Source: Pseudoroseomonas cervicalis (GTDB lineage Bacteria > Pseudomonadota > Alphaproteobacteria > Acetobacterales > Acetobacteraceae). Taken from it: DNA of 64,000 nucleotides. Below the pieces are notes generated by a model that saw only the letters and a program-made list of their open reading frames with translations, had not been told where the DNA came from and made no database searches. Shown one piece after another: positions 1 through 8,877 of the stretch; the first letter of the stretch is position 1, and each line of letters begins with the position of its first letter. Both the position numbers and the translations under genes were made by a program. The stretch covers positions 558,001-622,000 of the forward strand of contig NZ_JAUTAJ010000004.1 of NCBI RefSeq assembly GCF_030818485.1, written 5' to 3'.

Positions 1-1135
1 AGACCATGCCGAGCACCGGCATCGCATAGGGGGCGAGCGGGCCGAGCGCGCCGCCGGCCTGCTCGGCCAGGCTGGCGGCGATGCCGGAACCGGCCAGCCA
101 GCGGCCCAGCAGCACATAGAGCAGCATGGCCAGCGCCGGCCGCCTTGCCCGCGCCAGCGCCGCCCGCACCGCCTGCGGCGCGCCCCGTGGCCGCAGCGCC
201 AGGATCAGCGCGGAGACGAGGGCCAGGACCACCGCCACATGGGTGGCCGGCAGGGCGGGCAGGGTGGGGAATGGCTTCCAGGCCGGCGCGCCATGCCAGG
301 AGCGCGCCAGCAGCAGCGCCGCCGCCAGCCCGGCCCAGGGGGCCAGCGCCAGCAGCGCCCGGCGCCAGCCCGCGGCCCCCTGCGGCGGGTCCAGCCGCCA
401 CAGCACCCAGAGCAGCGGCAGGCCGGAGGCGAGGATGCCCGCCGCCTCGAAGGGCAGCAGCAGGTTGGCGGCCAGCAGCAGGGCGGCGACCAGCCCCATC
501 AGCCCGAACTGCGCCAGCTTCTCCGCCGCCGGCACCGGCACCCCGGCCAGGGCGGACAGGCGCCAGAACACCGGCGCCAGGCAGAGCAGCCAGGTGGCGT
601 GCGGCCAGGCGGTGGCCAGCGCCACCGCCTGCGGCGGCACGCCGATCAGCGCCGCCCCCAGCGCCGTGCCGGGGCCGAGCCCGCCCCAGGGCACCAGCAC
701 CAGCGCCATCAGCGCCAGCGCCGCCGCCGGCGTGCCCAGCAGCCCCATGCGCCGCAGCTGGGCCAGCGCGAAAACCCCGCCGACGGCGAAGCCGGTGACG
801 CTCTCGACAAAGGTGCCGGCCAGCAGGGTGGCGGCGAAGATCCGGCGCGGCGTGGCCGGCAGGCTGGCCTGGTCCGGCGGGCCGAGGCGCGAGACCGCGG
901 CATGGAACAGCAGCCCGCCGGCCAGCACGCCGATCGGCTGCAGCGCCAGATAGGCGCCGCGCAGGCTCTCGGCGGAGAGGAAGGGCAGCAGCGCGGCACC
1001 GGGCGGCAGGGTCAGCAGGATGGCCGGCAGGCTGGCGGCCAGCGCGGCCAGGCAGGCCGGCACCGGACCGGCGCGTCCGCTCAGCAACAGGGACAGCAGC
1101 AGGAGGAGCGGCGCGGCTTGCAGCAGCAGGAGCAT
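1..1135 (-). CDS. LctP-like L-lactate permease family transporter (3' end cut by window)
   Basis: The gene starts at ATG 1135 and reads open to the window edge, so at least 378 residues are present and the C-terminus is missing. The product is almost entirely hydrophobic, with about ten membrane segments, so it is an inner-membrane transporter. Two spots match the lactate permease (LctP) family. One is FVESVTGFAVGG near residue 110, the counterpart of the family's FLEGAAGFG-type motif. The other is near residues 345-378, a segment with SGIAASLAEQ followed by a proline- and glycine-rich loop, which precedes the family's GSN motif. Substrate (lactate, glycolate or another carboxylate) is inferred from family only. 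A chemoreceptor gene lies 75 bases upstream in the same direction. Confidence 0.6.
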   Translation of the reverse strand, partial: MLLLLQAAPLLLLLSLLLSGRAGPVPACLAALAASLPAILLTLPPGAALLPFLSAESLRGAYLALQPIGVLAGGLLFHAAVSRLGPPDQASLPATPRRIFAATLLAGTFVESVTGFAVGGVFALAQLRRMGLLGTPAAALALMALVLVPWGGLGPGTALGAALIGVPPQAVALATAWPHATWLLCLAPVFWRLSALAGVPVPAAEKLAQFGLMGLVAALLLAANLLLPFEAAGILASGLPLLWVLWRLDPPQGAAGWRRALLALAPWAGLAAALLLARSWHGAPAWKPFPTLPALPATHVAVVLALVSALILALRPRGAPQAVRAALARARRPALAMLLYVLLGRWLAGSGIAASLAEQAGGALGPLAPYAMPVLGMV

Positions 1136-1210
1136 GGCGGCGCATCCTCCCCCCGCGCGGCGCGGCGCGCCAGGGGGGGGACGCCAGGGGGAGGACGCCA
1201 GGCCGGGCGG

Positions 1211-2878
1211 TCAGGCGGCGCGGATGCCGCTCAGCAGCCCCTCGATCCGCTGGCGCAGCGCGCTGGACTGGTCGGCCATGCCGGTGGCGGCGGCGCGCAG
1301 CTGCTCCGCCGCCTGCCCGGTGCGCTGCGCCGCCTCGCCGACCGTGGCGGTGTTGCGCGTCACCTCCTGCGTGCCGCGCGCGGCCTCGGCCACGGCGCGG
1401 CCGATCTCCTGCGTCGCCACCGCCTGCTGCTCGGCGGCGGCGGCCACCTGGGTGGTGATGCGCTCCATATCGGCGATGGTGCGGGCGATGTTGCCGATGG
1501 CCTGCACCGCGCCCCGCGTCTCGCCCTGCATGCTGTTGATCTGCTGGCTGATCTGCTCGGTGGCGCGGGCCGTCTGACTGGCCAGGTTCTTGACCTCGCT
1601 GGCCACCACGGCGAAGCCCTTGCCGGCATCGCCGGCCCGCGCCGCCTCGATCGTGGCGTTCAGCGCCAGCAGATTGGTGCGGCTGGCAATGTCGGTGATT
1701 AGGTCCACCACATCGCCGATGCTGCGCGCCGCCTCGGAGAGGGATTGCACGGCGCCATCGGTGGCCCGGGCATCCTCGCCGGCGCGGCGGGCCACGGCGG
1801 CGCTTTCGCTGACCTGCCGCGCCACCTCGGCGATGGACGCGGCCAGCTCCTCGGCCGAGGCCGCCACGGTCTGCACATTGGCGCTGGCGTCATTGGCCGC
1901 GCCCATGACGTTGCGCACCAGCGCGCTGCTCTGCTCCGCCGCCTGGCTGATCTCCTGCGCCGAGCCGCGCAGCAGCTGCACGGCGCGGCCGACATCGTCC
2001 AGATCGCGCGCCGCCTCGGTGTCGAAGCTGCGCAGCAGCGCCTCGATCGTGTCGCCGCGCGCCAGGCGGCGCTGATTCTCGGCCTCCTGCCGCGCCTGCA
2101 GGGCATCGGCCTGCTGCAGCCCGTCGCGGCACTGCGCCAGGGCGGCCGACATCTCGGCGATATCCCTCGGCTGCCGCCCTCGCGGCAGGGTGAAGCCGTA
2201 ATCGCGCGCCGAGAGGCGGCGCATCGACTCGACCATGGCCGCCAGCGGGGTGGACACCGTCTTCTGCATCAGCAGGACCAGCCCCATGGCGGCGGCCAGC
2301 ATCACCGCCAGGCTGGCCAGCAGCAGGGTGGCGCTGCGGTCGAAGGCGGCGGCCTCCGCCGCCTCGCGCTGCCGCGCCAGCCCCTGCTCCTCGGCCTTGG
2401 CCTCGGCCAGCAGGATACGGATGCGGTCCATCATCGGCTTGGCTTCGGCGGCCAGCACGGCGGTGCGGGCGGCCTCCATCCGGCCCTCCCGCGCCGCCGG
2501 GGCCACGTTCTGGGCGATCCGCCCCTGCCACTGCCCCACCAGCTGCTCCAGCTCGCGCAGCCGCGCCTGCTGGGCGGCATTGTCGGCGGTGAGACGCAGC
2601 AGCTCGGCCAGGCTCTCCGCCACCATGCGCTCGCCGGCGGGCAGCGGCTCCAGATAGGCGCCGCCGCCCAGCGCCGCGCCGCGCAGCGCGGTCTCCTCGT
2701 TCAGCAGGCCGAGCAGCAGCGTGTCCAGCCGCGCCAGCACGACCTGGGTGTGGCGGCTCCAATGATTGCTGTCCTCGATCCCGCTCAGCTCCCGCCACAC
2801 CATGGCGCTGCCCAGCGCCGCCACCAGCACCAAGGTGCCGAACATGCCCATCAGACGGGCCCTTATGCTCCCACCCAT
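1211..2878 (-). CDS. methyl-accepting chemotaxis protein with CHASE3-type sensor
   Basis: Membrane chemoreceptor that would pass a periplasmic signal to CheA/CheW. I start it at ATG 2878 ([13 protein letters not shown]), because the first TM follows at once and the upstream in-frame residues look non-coding. Order: TM about 10-30; a helical extracellular CHASE3-like region with LNEETALRG near residue 65; a second TM about 184-205; a HAMP region; then the signalling domain to residue 555. The conserved hairpin tip is present ([20 protein letters not shown], continuing into the FAVVA segment). No che genes are nearby, so the ligand and cluster are unknown. The dedicated CHASE3 call is less certain than the MCP call. 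Confidence 0.92.
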   Translation of the reverse strand: MGGSIRARLMGMFGTLVLVAALGSAMVWRELSGIEDSNHWSRHTQVVLARLDTLLLGLLNEETALRGAALGGGAYLEPLPAGERMVAESLAELLRLTADNAAQQARLRELEQLVGQWQGRIAQNVAPAAREGRMEAARTAVLAAEAKPMMDRIRILLAEAKAEEQGLARQREAAEAAAFDRSATLLLASLAVMLAAAMGLVLLMQKTVSTPLAAMVESMRRLSARDYGFTLPRGRQPRDIAEMSAALAQCRDGLQQADALQARQEAENQRRLARGDTIEALLRSFDTEAARDLDDVGRAVQLLRGSAQEISQAAEQSSALVRNVMGAANDASANVQTVAASAEELAASIAEVARQVSESAAVARRAGEDARATDGAVQSLSEAARSIGDVVDLITDIASRTNLLALNATIEAARAGDAGKGFAVVASEVKNLASQTARATEQISQQINSMQGETRGAVQAIGNIARTIADMERITTQVAAAAEQQAVATQEIGRAVAEAARGTQEVTRNTATVGEAAQRTGQAAEQLRAAATGMADQSSALRQRIEGLLSGIRAA

Positions 2879-2997
2879 GTTTGAGACCTCCGGCTGAGGC
2901 AGGCAGACTGGGCCGGTTGGGTTAAGAAAATCCCGCCCGCCGCGGATGCGCCGCCCGGCGCTGCCTGCGGGGGCCACCACGAAGGGAGGAAGATCGC

Positions 2998-4161
2998 GTG
3001 ACCTTTTCCTGCTACGCCCCGCGCCGCCTGCTGATGGGGGGCGGCGCGCTGGCCGGCCTGCCGGCGCTGATGAAGGAGCTGGGGCTGTCCCGCCCGCTGG
3101 TGGTGACGGATCCCTGGATCGTCTCCTCCGGCATGGTGGACCGGGTGCTGGCGCCGCTGGCGGGGGCCGGGCTGCGCGCGCAGGTGTTTTCCGACACGGT
3201 GGCCGACCCGACCGACACGGTGGTGCAGGCCGGGGTAGCGGTGCTGAAGCGCGGCGGCTTCGACTGCCTGATCGGCTTCGGCGGCGGCAGCCCGATGGAC
3301 ACGGCCAAGGCCATGAACATCCTGGCCGCCGCCGCGCCCGGCCAGGCGATGCGCGAATTCAAGGTGCCGGCCAGCGCCGACCGCGCCGCGCTGCCGCTGA
3401 TCTGCATCCCGACCACCGCCGGCACCGGCAGCGAGGCGACACGCTTCACCGTCATCACCGACACGGCGCGGGACGAGAAGATGCTGATCGCGGGGCTGGG
3501 CGCGCTGCCGCTGGCGGCGATCGTCGATTACGAGCTGACGCTGTCGGTGCCGCCGCGCATCACCGCCGATACCGGCATCGACAGCCTGACCCATGCGCTG
3601 GAGGCCTATGTCTCCCGCCGCGCCAATTCGGTGGCCGACCTCTATGCGCGCGCCGCCATGGGGCTGATCGGCGCGAATCTGCGCGCCGCCTTCGCCGAGC
3701 CGCAGAACCGCGCCGCCCGCAGCGCGATGATGGAGGGGGCGACGCTGGCGGGGCTGGCCTTTTCCAACAGCTCGGTGGCGCTGGTGCATGGCATGAGCCG
3801 GCCGGTGGGGGCGCATTTCCATGTGCCGCACGGCTTGTCCAACGCCATGTTGCTGCCGGCGGTGACCCGCTTCGGGCTGAAGGCGGGGGAGGCGCGCTAT
3901 GCCGAGGCGGCGCGGCTGATGAATCTCTCCCCCGCTGGCAGCCCGGATGGCGAGGCGGCGGCGGCCCTGCTGGCCGAGCTGGAGGCGCTGAACCGGGAGC
4001 TTGGGGTACCGACGCCGCGGCAATTCGGCATCGACCCGGCCGCCTGGGAGGCGGCGCTGCCGGTGATGGCCGAGCAGGCGCTGGCCTCGGGCAGCCCGGC
4101 CAACAATCCGCGCGTGCCGGATGCGGCCGAGATCGTGGCGCTGTATCGGGAGGCCTACTGA
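2998..4161 (+). CDS. iron-containing alcohol dehydrogenase
   Basis: NAD(P)-dependent group III (iron-type) alcohol dehydrogenase of 387 residues, the usual length. It starts at GTG 2998 behind a clear AGGGAGGA. The nucleotide-binding [13 protein letters not shown] is near residue 96. The PTTAGTGSE motif follows, and the metal-site pieces are all visible: [14 protein letters not shown] (Asp and His ligands), VHGMSRPVG and VPHGLSNA (His ligands). The substrate cannot be read from sequence; members of this family act on short-chain alcohols, maleylacetate-like or 1,3-propanediol-type substrates. The gene is monocistronic, divergent from the chemoreceptor and convergent with secF. Confidence 0.93.
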   Translation: MTFSCYAPRRLLMGGGALAGLPALMKELGLSRPLVVTDPWIVSSGMVDRVLAPLAGAGLRAQVFSDTVADPTDTVVQAGVAVLKRGGFDCLIGFGGGSPMDTAKAMNILAAAAPGQAMREFKVPASADRAALPLICIPTTAGTGSEATRFTVITDTARDEKMLIAGLGALPLAAIVDYELTLSVPPRITADTGIDSLTHALEAYVSRRANSVADLYARAAMGLIGANLRAAFAEPQNRAARSAMMEGATLAGLAFSNSSVALVHGMSRPVGAHFHVPHGLSNAMLLPAVTRFGLKAGEARYAEAARLMNLSPAGSPDGEAAAALLAELEALNRELGVPTPRQFGIDPAAWEAALPVMAEQALASGSPANNPRVPDAAEIVALYREAY

Positions 4162-4203
4162 CGGCGGGGTCCGGGGGGACCCTGTCCCCCCGGCCGAGGG
4201 GGT

Positions 4204-4228
4204 CTGGGGGAGGCGGAGCCTCCCCCAG
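4204..4228. terminator. GC-rich hairpin between convergent genes
   Basis: An 11-base perfect stem (CTGGGGGAGGC, loop GGA, GCCTCCCCCAG) sits between the stops of the alcohol dehydrogenase and secF. It is followed by a short T-containing stretch and can serve both strands. A second C/G palindrome (near 4170-4195, GGTCCGGGGGGACC) precedes it. Confidence 0.6.
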
Positions 4229-4239
4229 GAGTCTTGCTG

Positions 4240-5196
4240 TTACTGCCCCTTGGAGGGCACGGCCGCCACCGCCTCGGTGCCGCGGCGCAGCCGGTTCTCG
4301 CCCAGGAAGAGCAGGATCGGCGCGGCGATGAAGATCGAGGAGGAGGTGGAGGCGACGATGCCGAACACCATCGTCCAGGCGAAGCCGGAGAGGGCGTCGC
4401 CGCCGAACAGCGCCAGCGGCAGGGCCGAGAGCAGCAGCGTCATCGAGGTGCCGATGGTGCGGTTCAGCGTCTCGTTGATCGATTTGTCGATCAGCTGCTG
4501 CAGCGGCATCGTCTTGTATTTGCGCAGGTTCTCGCGCATCCGGTCATACACGACGACCTTGTCGTTGACCGAGAAGCCGATGATGGTCAGCACCGCCGCC
4601 ACGGTGGTCAGGCTGAACTCGATGCGGGTCACCGCCAGGAAGCCCACCACCTTGGTGGTCTCCAGCAGCAGGGTGACGATGGCGCCGACGGCGAACTGCC
4701 ATTCGAAGCGGAACCAGATATAGGCCATCATCGCCAGCATCGAGATGCCGAGGGCGATCAGCGAGCCCTGGAACAGCTCGGCCGAGACGCGGTTGCCGAC
4801 CGCCTCGGTGCGCAGCAGGCGGGCGCCGGGGGCGGCCTCCTCCAGCGCGCCGCGGACGCGGTTGACGGCGGATTGGGTGGCACCCTCATCCCCCTGCACC
4901 GGCAGGCGCAGCAGGACGGTGGAGGCATCGCCGAATTCCTGCACGCCGACATCGCCGAGGTCGAGGGCGCTGACGCCGGCGCGGATGGCGGCCAGGTTGG
5001 CCGGCGCCGGGGTGCGGACCTCCATGATGATGCCGCCGCGGAAATCGATGCCCTTCTCCAGCCCCGGATAGAAGGCCAGGACCAGGGAGAGCACCGAGAG
5101 CAGGGCGGAGAAGGCGACGCCGAGCACGCGCCCCCGCATGAAGGGGATGTTGGTGTTGTCCGGGACGATCCGGAACAGCGGGCGGGAGAGGAACAT
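4240..5196 (-). CDS. secF: protein translocase subunit SecF
   Basis: Inner-membrane partner of SecD. The pair uses the proton gradient to help SecYEG-exported proteins leave the translocon on the periplasmic side. The start is ATG 5196 (MFLSRPLFRIVPDNTNI), giving 318 residues, normal for SecF. Features: first TM about residues 23-42, the characteristic GIDFRGGIIMEV right after it, a periplasmic domain, then five TM segments containing GFSVNDKVVVYDRMREN and NETLNRTIGTS, both family signatures. It lies 14 bases downstream of secD and is clearly co-transcribed. Confidence 0.97.
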   Translation of the reverse strand: MFLSRPLFRIVPDNTNIPFMRGRVLGVAFSALLSVLSLVLAFYPGLEKGIDFRGGIIMEVRTPAPANLAAIRAGVSALDLGDVGVQEFGDASTVLLRLPVQGDEGATQSAVNRVRGALEEAAPGARLLRTEAVGNRVSAELFQGSLIALGISMLAMMAYIWFRFEWQFAVGAIVTLLLETTKVVGFLAVTRIEFSLTTVAAVLTIIGFSVNDKVVVYDRMRENLRKYKTMPLQQLIDKSINETLNRTIGTSMTLLLSALPLALFGGDALSGFAWTMVFGIVASTSSSIFIAAPILLFLGENRLRRGTEAVAAVPSKGQ

Positions 5197-5210
5197 GGTG
5201 CGTCGTCTCC

Positions 5211-6797
5211 TCAGACCGGCAGGGCCTTGGGGCGGCGGGAACGGTACCAGGCCGAGACCATCAGCCGCACCAGCACGGTGGCCGACCACATGGAGGCGAT
5301 GGTGCCGACGGCGACAGTGACGGCGAAGCCGCGCACCGGGCCGGAGCCGAAGCCGTAGAGGCAGGCCATGGCGATGAGGTTGGTCAGGTTGCTGTCCAGG
5401 ATGGTGCCGGAGGCCTTGGTGAAGCCGGCGTCCAGCGCCTGGATCGGCGACCTTCCGGCCCGGACCTCCTCGCGGATGCGCTCATTGATCAGGATGTTGG
5501 CGTCCACCGCCGTGCCCAGGGTGAGCACGATGCCGGCGATGCCGGGCAGGGTCAGCGTCGCGCCCATGACCGAGAGCGCGGCCATCAGCAGCAGGATGTT
5601 CACCACCAGGGCGAGGTTGGCGAACCAGCCGAACAGCCCGTAGGCCAGGCCCATATAGCCGATGACGAAGGCGGCGCCGACGCCCAGGCTGACCAGGCCG
5701 GCGCGGATCGCATCCGCCCCCAGCTCGGGGCCGACGGTGCGCTCCTCGACCACGGTGAGGGGGGCGGGGAGCGCGCCGGCGCGCAGCAGCACGGCCAGGT
5801 CGTTGGCGCCCTGGGCGGTGAAATTGCCGCTGATCTGGCCGCGCCCGCCGGTGATCGGCTCGCGGATCACCGGGGCGGTGATCACCTTGTTGTCCAGCAC
5901 GATGGCGAAGGGGCGGTTGACGTTCTGCCGGGTGATCTCGGCGAAGCGGCGGGTGCCCACCGAGTCGAAGGAGAAGCTGACCACCCATTCGCCGGTGCGG
6001 CTGTCCTGCGCCGCGCGGGCGTCGGAGAGGTTGGCGCCATCCACCTCGATGCGCCGGCGCACGGCGAAGCGGGTGCCGCCCTGCTCGCCTTCCAGGAACT
6101 CGACGCCCGGGGGCGGCAGGGCGGCGGTCGGGTTGGCGTTGTCGTCCACCAGGCGGAAGGTCATGCGGGCGGTGCGGCCCAGCAGCTCCTTGATCCGGTT
6201 GGGGTCCTCGACGCCGGGCAGCTGCACCAGGATGCGGCTCTGGCCCTGGCGGGCGATCAGCGCCTCGGCCACGCCGGTCTCGTCGATGCGGCGGCGGACG
6301 ATCTCGATCGACTGCTCGACCGCGCCGCTGGCGCGCGCCCGCAGGGCCGCCTCGCTCAGCGTCGCGGTGATGGTGCCGTCGGGCTGGCTGGCGAATTCCA
6401 CATCCGGGGCGGTGGCGCCGCCGCCGACCGGCACGGGGCTGGCCAGCTCCCGCAGCGCCGCCAGCGCCGCCTGGGTCTGGCCGGCATCGCGCAGGCGCAG
6501 GCTCAGCCGCTCATTGGCGGCGTCGGCCTGCAGGTTGAGATAGCCGATATTGGCCTGGCGCAGCCGGGTGCGGGTGCCATCCGCCAGGCTTTCCAGCCGC
6601 TCGCGCACCACCGCGTTCAGGTCGACCTCGAGCAGCAGGTAGGACCCGCCGCGCAGATCGAGGCCGAGCGAGATGGTCCGGGCGGGCAGCCAGGACGGCA
6701 TGGCCGAGCGCGGCACCAGGTTGGGCAGCGACAGCAGCACGCCAAGCAGGATGACGCCGAGAATGGCGGCGACCTTCCACCGCGCGAAATACAGCAT
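5211..6797 (-). CDS. secD: protein translocase subunit SecD
   Basis: Large subunit of SecDF, 528 residues. TM1 is at residues 8-28, followed by the SecD motif SLGLDLRGGSYLLLEVD near residue 45. A long periplasmic P1/head domain runs to about residue 350. The C-terminal TM bundle contains GTAVDANILINERIREE and SNLTNLIAMACLYGFG. The N-terminal residue run (MLYFARWKVAAIL) fits an ATG start at 6797. yajC, often found just upstream of secD in proteobacteria, is not here: the next gene upstream is divergent. Confidence 0.97.
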   Translation of the reverse strand: MLYFARWKVAAILGVILLGVLLSLPNLVPRSAMPSWLPARTISLGLDLRGGSYLLLEVDLNAVVRERLESLADGTRTRLRQANIGYLNLQADAANERLSLRLRDAGQTQAALAALRELASPVPVGGGATAPDVEFASQPDGTITATLSEAALRARASGAVEQSIEIVRRRIDETGVAEALIARQGQSRILVQLPGVEDPNRIKELLGRTARMTFRLVDDNANPTAALPPPGVEFLEGEQGGTRFAVRRRIEVDGANLSDARAAQDSRTGEWVVSFSFDSVGTRRFAEITRQNVNRPFAIVLDNKVITAPVIREPITGGRGQISGNFTAQGANDLAVLLRAGALPAPLTVVEERTVGPELGADAIRAGLVSLGVGAAFVIGYMGLAYGLFGWFANLALVVNILLLMAALSVMGATLTLPGIAGIVLTLGTAVDANILINERIREEVRAGRSPIQALDAGFTKASGTILDSNLTNLIAMACLYGFGSGPVRGFAVTVAVGTIASMWSATVLVRLMVSAWYRSRRPKALPV

Positions 6798-6935
6798 GGC
6801 CGAGAAGGCCCCCCATCATAGAGCGCCGGAAAATGCTGGGTCGCCGCCGTGGATGCAACCCACCAAGCGCGCACATGCGTCCCCGGCAACTCTCTGCTAC
6901 ATGCCCGGCCGCAGGCAGAGAAGGCAGGAGCGGCG

Positions 6936-7892
6936 ATGCGGCTGAAGCTGGGCATTGTGGGTGCGGGTCATTTCGGGCGGTTCCACGCGCTGAAGGCGGC
7001 CCGCGCCCCCCGCGTCGAGTTCCTGGGCCTGGCCGATGCCAGCGCCGAGCGGGCGGCCCAGGTGGCGGCCGAGGCCGGCTGCCGCGCCTGGGAGGACACG
7101 GCCGCCCTGATGGCGGCGGCGGACGCGGTGATCATCGCCGCCCCCACCGCGCACCACCACGCCCTGGCCAGCCAGGCCCTGGCGGCGGGCTGCCATGTCT
7201 TCGTGGAAAAGCCGATCGCCGCCGACCTGGCCCAGGCCGATGCGCTGGTGGCCCAGGCCGCCGCCGCCGGCAAGGTGCTGCAGGTCGGGCATGTGGAGCG
7301 CTTCGGCGCCGGCATGGCGACGCTGCGCGGCAGCGCCGGGGTCGGCCGGCCGCTCTATATGGAGGCGGTGCGCATCGCCCCCTTCCGGCCGCGCAGCCTG
7401 GACGTGACCGTGATCCTGGACCTGATGATCCACGATCTGGACCTGGTGCTGTCCCTGGCGGCGTCCGAGCTGGTGGCGGTGGAGGCGGTGGGCAGCGCCG
7501 TGGTGTCGGAGAAGATCGACATCGCCAATGCCCGGCTGCGCTTCGCCAATGGCGCCCAGGCGACCATCACCGCCAGCCGCGCCAGCCTCAAGATGGAGCG
7601 CCGGCTGCGGGTGTTCGGCGCGGAAGGCTATGCCAGCCTGGACTTCCTGGCGCGCGAGCTGAAGCTGGTGCGCAAGGGCCAGGGTGCGCCGCTGGAGCAG
7701 GTGCCGGGCCATGGCATCGAGACGCTGTCCTGGCAGGACCACGACAATCTGGAGGCCGAGCAGGCCGCCTATGTCGCCGCCTGCCTGGACGGGGCGCCGG
7801 CCGTGGTGGACGGCGCCGCCGGGCGTGCTGCGCTGGATGCTGCGCTGCGGGTGGAGCGGGCGGTGGAAGAAGCCTTGAAGAGAGTCAGCTAA
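6936..7892 (+). CDS. Gfo/Idh/MocA family NAD(P)-dependent oxidoreductase
   Basis: Predicted sugar or sugar-nucleotide dehydrogenase of 318 residues. I start it at ATG 6936, preceded by AGGCAGGAG; the open frame upstream is not conserved-looking. The N-terminal Rossmann fold has GIVGAGHFGRFH (residues 5-16). The family's catalytic EKP motif is present (VFVEKPIA, near residue 90), followed by GHVERF and the IHDLDLVL segment. The GHVERF motif and N-terminus resemble UDP-GlcNAc 3-dehydrogenases (GnnA type) used in lipid A modification, but no gnnB or lpx gene is adjacent, so that reading is tentative. It has its own promoter region, divergent from secD, and is convergent with the RidA-like gene. 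Confidence 0.85.
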   Translation: MRLKLGIVGAGHFGRFHALKAARAPRVEFLGLADASAERAAQVAAEAGCRAWEDTAALMAAADAVIIAAPTAHHHALASQALAAGCHVFVEKPIAADLAQADALVAQAAAAGKVLQVGHVERFGAGMATLRGSAGVGRPLYMEAVRIAPFRPRSLDVTVILDLMIHDLDLVLSLAASELVAVEAVGSAVVSEKIDIANARLRFANGAQATITASRASLKMERRLRVFGAEGYASLDFLARELKLVRKGQGAPLEQVPGHGIETLSWQDHDNLEAEQAAYVAACLDGAPAVVDGAAGRAALDAALRVERAVEEALKRVS

Positions 7893-8014
7893 GGGTTCTT
7901 TTTTGGAAAAAAGAACCAAAAAACTTTTTCAGTTGGCGTCCCGCGTATGGCCGTAGGCGGGACGCCAAACTGAAAAAAGTCTTTTTGCTTCTTTTTCTTC
8001 AGAAAAAGAAGATC
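7893..8014. repeat. A/T-rich triple-hairpin intergenic repeat, copy 1
   Basis: Three stem-loops fill the gap between two convergent genes. Hairpin one is GGTTCTTTTTT/AAAAAAGAACC (7894-7917). Hairpin two has arms GGCGTCCCGC (7935-7944) and GCGGGACGCC (7957-7966), extended outwards by T-rich/A-rich flanks. Hairpin three is CTTCTTTTTCT/AGAAAAAGAAG (7988-8011). The A/T content is unlike the rest of the window. A related copy lies at 58829-58954. Probable role: bidirectional terminator within a dispersed repeat. Confidence 0.8.
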
Positions 8015-8404
8015 TTAGACAATTGCTGTTGCCTCGATTTCCAGCCGCGCCTCTGGTTCCACCAACCCGGCCACCTGCACCAGCGCCATGGCCGGGAAGT
8101 TCTTCCCCATCACCTCGCGATACACGGCGCCCAGCTCCTTCAGGCAGGCGCGGTATTCGGCGATGTCCAGCACATACCAGGTCAGCCGCGCCACATGCTC
8201 CGGACCGGCGCCGCCGGCGCGCAGCACGGCCACGATGTTCTCCAGCGCCTGGCGGGTCTGGGCCACGAAGCCCTCCGGAAAGCGCCCCGCCGCGTCCCAG
8301 CCGACCTGACCACCGACGCAGAGGATGCGGCCCTCGCCCATCATGCCATTGGAATAGCCGCGCGGGGTGGGCCAGCCTTCGGGCTGCAGCGGGGTCAGGC
8401 TCAT
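8015..8404 (-). CDS. RidA/YjgF-family protein, non-canonical
   Basis: 129-residue trimer-type RidA-fold protein, last gene of the catabolic operon. Its ATG at 8404 overlaps the thioesterase stop (ATGA). Family features are the GVGGQVGW-like early strand (CVGGQVGWDAAGRF), VLRAGG, TWYVLDIAEY and the C-terminal LEIEATAIV. Canonical RidA uses an arginine in the PARSCVEVA segment to hydrolyse enamine/imine intermediates; here the segment reads PAMALVQVAG, so that arginine is replaced by Met. It therefore belongs to a Rid subgroup without the known catalytic residue. Given its operon, it may act on, or bind, an enamine-type CoA intermediate, but that is inference. Confidence 0.88.
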   Translation of the reverse strand: MSLTPLQPEGWPTPRGYSNGMMGEGRILCVGGQVGWDAAGRFPEGFVAQTRQALENIVAVLRAGGAGPEHVARLTWYVLDIAEYRACLKELGAVYREVMGKNFPAMALVQVAGLVEPEARLEIEATAIV

Positions 8405-8877
8405 GACGTGGTCTCCGGCGGCGCGCAGCGCGCCTGGTAGGATGCGAGGGCGGCGCGCAGATCCTCTGGGATCGGCACCGGTTTTCGCGTGTCGAGGTTG
8501 GTGGTGGCGGTGACCAGGCGCAGCCGCACCAGCTCCGCCTCGCCCCGGTGGATATGCACGCGCAAGCCATAGGAGGCACCGCCGATCCGCTCCACCAGCG
8601 GGGTGATGGCGATGTGCTCCCCCATCACGCCAGGGGCGAAGTAGTCGGCCTCGGCATGGGCGAAGCCGGTGCCGGTGCGGCGCTCGGCATGCAAAGCGTG
8701 GAAGTCGATGCCCAGCGCGGCGCCGAACCACTCCTCCACCGCCACATTCGCCAGGGCGAACCAGTTGGCGAAGAAGACGATGCCCGCCGGGTCGCATTCA
8801 TGGAAGCGGATGCGCGCCGTCGCGCGGAAGGCGCCTTCCGGCAGGGCCGAGGCGGGCAGGGGGGTGGGGCGGCTCAT
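8401..8877 (-). CDS. acyl-CoA thioesterase, 4-hydroxybenzoyl-CoA thioesterase (hot-dog) family
   Basis: 158-residue hot-dog-fold thioesterase. The N-terminal strand carries RFHECDPAGIVFFANWF, the signature of the 4-HBT group, whose Asp is the catalytic residue. The start at ATG 8877 overlaps the ligase stop (ATGA), and its stop overlaps the RidA-like start, so the three genes are translationally coupled. In this operon it would release dead-end aromatic or alicyclic CoA thioesters and recycle CoA; the exact substrate is inferred. Confidence 0.9.
   Translation of the reverse strand: MSRPTPLPASALPEGAFRATARIRFHECDPAGIVFFANWFALANVAVEEWFGAALGIDFHALHAERRTGTGFAHAEADYFAPGVMGEHIAITPLVERIGGASYGLRVHIHRGEAELVRLRLVTATTNLDTRKPVPIPEDLRAALASYQARCAPPETTS

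Noticed and set aside
1360..2106. Several arginine- and serine-rich frames on both strands within the chemoreceptor gene
   Set aside because: They are shadows of the chemoreceptor frame, which alone shows conserved protein motifs.
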